64,000 nt of DNA from Aureibacillus halotolerans. GTDB lineage: Bacteria; Bacillota; Bacilli; Bacillales; DSM-28697. The stretch covers positions 37,013 through 101,012 of the forward strand of contig NZ_SNYJ01000015.1 of assembly GCF_004363045.1 (NCBI RefSeq). Reading direction: 5' to 3'. Positions 61,556 to 64,000 of the stretch are shown here, in pieces (position 1 is the stretch's first letter; each line of letters begins with the position of its first letter). The position numbers were made by a program, and so were the translations under genes. The notes beneath the pieces were generated by a model. That model saw nothing but the letters and a program-made list of their open reading frames with translations, did no database searches and had not been told where the DNA came from.

Positions 61556-61915
61556 GGGGACGTTACGGATTCGACAGGGATAGGTCGAGCTTTGGTTGCG
61601 AGCCGAGACGGCACACTCGATAAACGGGCCATCGCCTATAACTGGCAAACAAGAAAACAACTTCGCTCTAGCTGCGTAAGCAGTTTTAAGCGGTCCCTCC
61701 CTCCATCGCCCATGTGGTAGGATCAGGGACTCACTCTAAGTGGGCTACGCCTAAGTTCGCCGTCTGAGGGCGAGGGAAGAGAATAATCAGACTAGCTACT
61801 GGAAAGCCTGTCGATAGGCCGCACTCGTAGCGAAATACCAATATGTCGACTACGCTTGTAGACGCTGAAGTATCGTTATCTCTGGACGTGGGTTCGACTC
61901 CCACCGTCTCCACCA
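61556..61915 (+). ncRNA. ssrA: Transfer-messenger RNA
   Basis: A 360-nt tmRNA. The 5' end GGGGACGTTACGGATTCG pairs with the 3' CGTCTCCACCA to form the tRNA-like domain, with the T-arm GGGTTCGACTCCCA. The tag frame is 61644-61679 and encodes GKQENNFALAA then TAA; the terminal ALAA is the ClpXP/ClpP recognition signal. The encoded CCA is present. It works with SmpB (next gene upstream) and RNase R. The tag is close to tags known from alkaliphilic Bacillus. Confidence 0.97.
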
Positions 61916-61942
61916 ATTATTTCCAAATTGGTGGTTTTTTTT
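61910..61942 (+). terminator. Terminator of ssrA
   Basis: CCACCAATT-ATTTCCA-AATTGGTGG, a perfect 9-bp stem that includes the CCA end of the RNA, followed by eight T. Confidence 0.9.
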
Positions 61943-61969
61943 ATTTTTACAAATGTGCCATTCATGGCA

Positions 61970-62440
61970 ATGAAACCACGGCACTTCGTCAAAATACTTC
62001 GCGTTCCGCGGGCACGGCTTCAGCTACCTCGGAAAGCAAGCTTTCCGAGGTAATCTTCAGCTCGCGCTGTTCCCGCAGGAGTCTACGTATTTTGACTACA
62101 CTGACGTTTGTTTCTGCGTAAAGTGTTTTTATTTTGTCTCGGACTCATACAACAGAGAAAGTGGGGAAGAGAGTTGAGTTGCTTGCTTAGGCAAACAAGA
62201 AAAGTAAGCGCATCGTTTCATGCGGAATTTTATCACTTATGTAGATTCAGCTGTGGACTTCGGGTTTGTTTTTGATTTAGACAACTTTCGCAGTGCAAAA
62301 TCAACTTCAATGCTAGCTCTGCTTGAGTGGAAGCTAGGTCAGATTGATCAATTGACTTTTTCAACACAACGCCTGATTTATTCAGTAAATAAAAGTGTCA
62401 ATGCTCACTATCCTCCTAATAATTTTTTACTCTTTATCCT
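61970..62440. repeat. Composite repeat: unfilled unit P and segment R
   Basis: Unit P on the minus strand at 61988-62096 lacks insert C. Segment R follows on the plus strand to about 62440 and keeps a readable frame of about 74 codons from 62220, with SAVDFGFVFDLDNFRSAKST and LALLEWKLGQIDQLT similar to the copy at 26430. It directly abuts the 3' end of the membrane gene on the other strand. Confidence 0.7.
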
Positions 62441-62954
62441 CTAACTGCTCAATTTTAAAAATATCTGTAAAGCCTGTTTTGTCGGTGAGTAATGTGATTG
62501 AAACCAAGTCACCTTCTGACAAATCAGAAAGCCGAATAGCAGCATCTTGTCGGTATATACGTACTTCCTCCCATACGTCATATTGAAACTCGCCTTGATA
62601 CGTCTCATCATTGAGGGGAATACCTTCAACCAATAAAGAGTTCTCGCCCACTTCGATTACTTCTGCATAGAATGTCTGAATATCAGAAGCTGACATCACC
62701 CACGCGTCCTCATCGTACTCTTTATAGGCATTCACATAACCCGCATTATAACTAATAAACAGGCCAATGAGTAAAACAATGATCGTCATCACAATAACGA
62801 CTTTATTTGGAGGAGCCATTGAAGTACGCTTGCTCTCGGTATCGCTTAGAGCTTTATTGATATGCCGTTTAAAGACTTGAAAATAGACAATAATGGTAGC
62901 GACAAAAATAAATACAATTGCAATCAGTACAAGAAAATAATTAGGAAAACTCAT
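62427..62954 (-). CDS. Membrane protein paired with the LytTR regulator, unknown
   Basis: 175 residues with two membrane helices (about 6-27 and 52-72) separated by a short basic cytoplasmic loop, then an extracellular C-terminal domain of about 100 residues that looks beta-rich (EVIEVGENSLLVEGIPLND, LSEGDLVSITLL), perhaps an OB-type fold. It begins 13 bp after the LytTR gene behind GAGGAAATTTCC. I do not recognise a family. LytTR regulators are often controlled by a neighbouring membrane protein; this one differs from the usual DUF3021 partner. Its last codons lie against segment R. Confidence 0.72.
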   Translation of the reverse strand: MSFPNYFLVLIAIVFIFVATIIVYFQVFKRHINKALSDTESKRTSMAPPNKVVIVMTIIVLLIGLFISYNAGYVNAYKEYDEDAWVMSASDIQTFYAEVIEVGENSLLVEGIPLNDETYQGEFQYDVWEEVRIYRQDAAIRLSDLSEGDLVSITLLTDKTGFTDIFKIEQLEDKE

Positions 62955-62967
62955 GGAAATTCCTCCT

Positions 62968-63420
62968 CTATATTCCGAAATAGTCTTTGAATATGTAGTA
63001 ATAGCTCCTTGTCACATCAACTTTTTTACCATTACTCATCGTAAGGATAAACTTAGAAGAAAGAGTAGGTGTAATTCGTTTAACCTTATTTTTCGCAATT
63101 ACGACAGAGTTACTTATACGCAAAAATTTTGATGGGTCAAGCAAACCGACAATACGATACAATCGGTCGGTCGCTTGATATCGTGCTTCATGTGTTTGTA
63201 CTTCAACTACATGACCGAACGATTCGATACAAATAATATCCTCTATCGATAAAAGGATTCTTGCATTGGTTTCTTTTTCTCTCACAGTCAGATGATCTTT
63301 GAAGCTGTTGGTTTCACTTATAACCAAGTCGGCAGAATCATCTATTTGAATTCCTCGTTCTTCGAGTGCAAATTTGATTTCATCATAGCGCTCATCACTA
63401 ATGTTAAGTTTGATTTTCAA
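62968..63420 (-). CDS. LytTR-domain transcriptional regulator
   Basis: A 150-residue protein without a receiver domain. The N-terminal 45 residues are a small alpha/beta region (MKIKLNISDERYDEIKFALE); the C-terminal 100 residues are a LytTR DNA-binding domain, with IICIESFGHVVEVQTHEARY and FLRISNSVVIAKNKVKRI followed by a strand and FILTMSNGKKVDVTRSYY. I chose TTG at 63420 behind AAAGGAGG; the earlier ATG at 63459 has no ribosome site. The pair with a membrane gene suggests a membrane-controlled regulator. A 175-nt palindrome lies just upstream. Confidence 0.83.
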   Translation of the reverse strand: MKIKLNISDERYDEIKFALEERGIQIDDSADLVISETNSFKDHLTVREKETNARILLSIEDIICIESFGHVVEVQTHEARYQATDRLYRIVGLLDPSKFLRISNSVVIAKNKVKRITPTLSSKFILTMSNGKKVDVTRSYYYIFKDYFGI

Positions 63421-63467
63421 ATGGCAACCTCCTTTCGTAGAGCCGTTTGTGTAGTGCAAAACAATAG

Positions 63468-63642
63468 TGCATAACTTTGCAAGCCAATATTTCGTTGCAA
63501 CTTTACACGGAGAGTTGGGCGTGCTAGCCTTTTTGGCAATGCCAAAGCCTTATGGCGCTTGGCTTCTTGGCGTTTAGTTCACGCCCATAGAGGCTCCGTG
63601 TCAAGTTGCATTACTATGTAGGTCCAATTGCAATGTTATGCA
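63468..63642. repeat. Large three-tier imperfect palindrome upstream of the LytTR gene
   Basis: Three nested stems: TGCATAACTTTGCAA (63468) with TTGCAATGTTATGCA (63628), 14 of 15 paired; the 17-bp arm TGCAACTTTACACGGAG (63496) with its inverse at 63594, one mismatch; TGGGCGTG (63516) with CACGCCCA (63580). The centre holds short GGC/GCC hairpins. It could be a recombination site, a transposon relic or a structured leader. The remaining 63643-64000 shows no gene or known element. Confidence 0.6.
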
Positions 63643-64000
63643 TTTCTACATTGCCTAACACACCGTTTACCAAAAGTAGTATAACAATCGGATCTTCGTA
63701 TCTCAATATAAGGAGAATACTTTACAGATATAGTCACATAGATTACACACCATGGTGTAGTAACAGTAGCATTTTTCTTTTCGCCATTGAATGCAAACTG
63801 AGTTGGAACGTTCTCATGTAGGAGGCGAGAAGTTAACGTATGGTATATAAAGCAATTAGTTTTGTAAGCACTTCAGGTGTTTTGAGAATATGTATAGTGC
63901 CCCATTGTAACTGCTAAAATAAAGTGAACAGTTTTTGCTCGTTTCCATTGAACACTTTTTCACCAAAAATCATTCTCTCCTGTAAACTGATTCTATCAGC

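Noticed and set aside
62220..62444. A 74-codon frame in segment R as a gene
   Set aside because: Related to the copy at 26433 but truncated, with no ribosome site and decayed elsewhere; described as a coding remnant instead.
63643..64000. Gene or insertion sequence end in the last 360 bases
   Set aside because: No frame with a ribosome site and no recognisable ends; whatever lies here continues outside the window.

Overview
This 64 kb window is an ordered stretch of chromosome from a low-to-moderate GC Firmicute of the family Bacillaceae, related to Bacillus subtilis but not that species. The evidence is the conserved gene order (fliD-fliS-fliT, hpf-secA-prfB, ftsEX-ctpB-minJ, uvrBA, hprK-lgt-yvoD-ppaX-yvoF-hisZGDBHAFI, yvcD-trxB, yvcI-rapZ-yvcK-whiA-crh, clpP, cggR-gapA-pgk-tpiA-gpmI-eno, secG-est-rnr-smpB-ssrA) together with Bacillus-type control sites (cre, CtsR, CggR, LexA and SigB signals). 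The tmRNA tag (GKQENNFALAA) and the repeat content fit an alkaliphile-type Bacillus lineage better than B. subtilis itself; that placement is an inference.

Layout. 1-1.8 kb: end of the flagellar cap and chaperone genes. 2.5-9 kb: cold-shock protein, ribosome hibernation factor, SecA, RF2 with its programmed frameshift, a lipoprotein cytochrome c. 9.3-15.2 kb: FtsEX, a LytM-type wall hydrolase, CtpB and MinJ (division and envelope). 15.4-18.4 kb: a CcpA-controlled sugar ABC importer without its own ATPase. 18.9-25.4 kb: uvrBA and a yvlB/yvlD-like pair. 25.6 kb: a MepB-like gene between repeats. 27.2-31.5 kb: HPr kinase, lipoprotein transferase and phosphatase genes. 31.6-38 kb: eight-gene histidine operon. 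38.7-45.4 kb: TPR protein, thioredoxin reductase, and the rapZ-yvcK-whiA-crh block. 45.4-46 kb: clpP on the minus strand. 46.6-49.2 kb: a small accessory zone at tRNA-Arg. 49.3-56.4 kb: the glycolytic operon. 57.3-61.9 kb: secG, carboxylesterase, RNase R, SmpB and tmRNA. 62.4-63.4 kb: a minus-strand LytTR regulator with a membrane partner. The last 0.6 kb carries a 175-nt palindrome.

Carbon control recurs: HprK and Crh are both here, a perfect CcpA site sits before the sugar importer, a near-match precedes crh, and CggR precedes gapA.

The unusual content lies between the genes. Four kinds of repeat recur. In this answer, unit P is a 108-nt palindromic unit bounded by GTCAAAATAC and its inverse; unit Q is a related longer unit bounded by CAACTTTCGC-type ends; insert C is a 58-nt structured segment; segment R is a decayed coding sequence beside P. 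Insert C is found nested inside P and Q, nearly always directly after the bases GCGG, and comparison of filled and empty P copies shows a clean 58-bp insertion. Two copies of a MITE-like element with IS1182-like ends carry a P unit that already holds C. Separately, tRNA-Arg(CCG) is followed 990 bp later by a 52-bp copy of its 3' end, enclosing only a toxin-antitoxin-like pair: a minimal tRNA-targeted island with no integrase.
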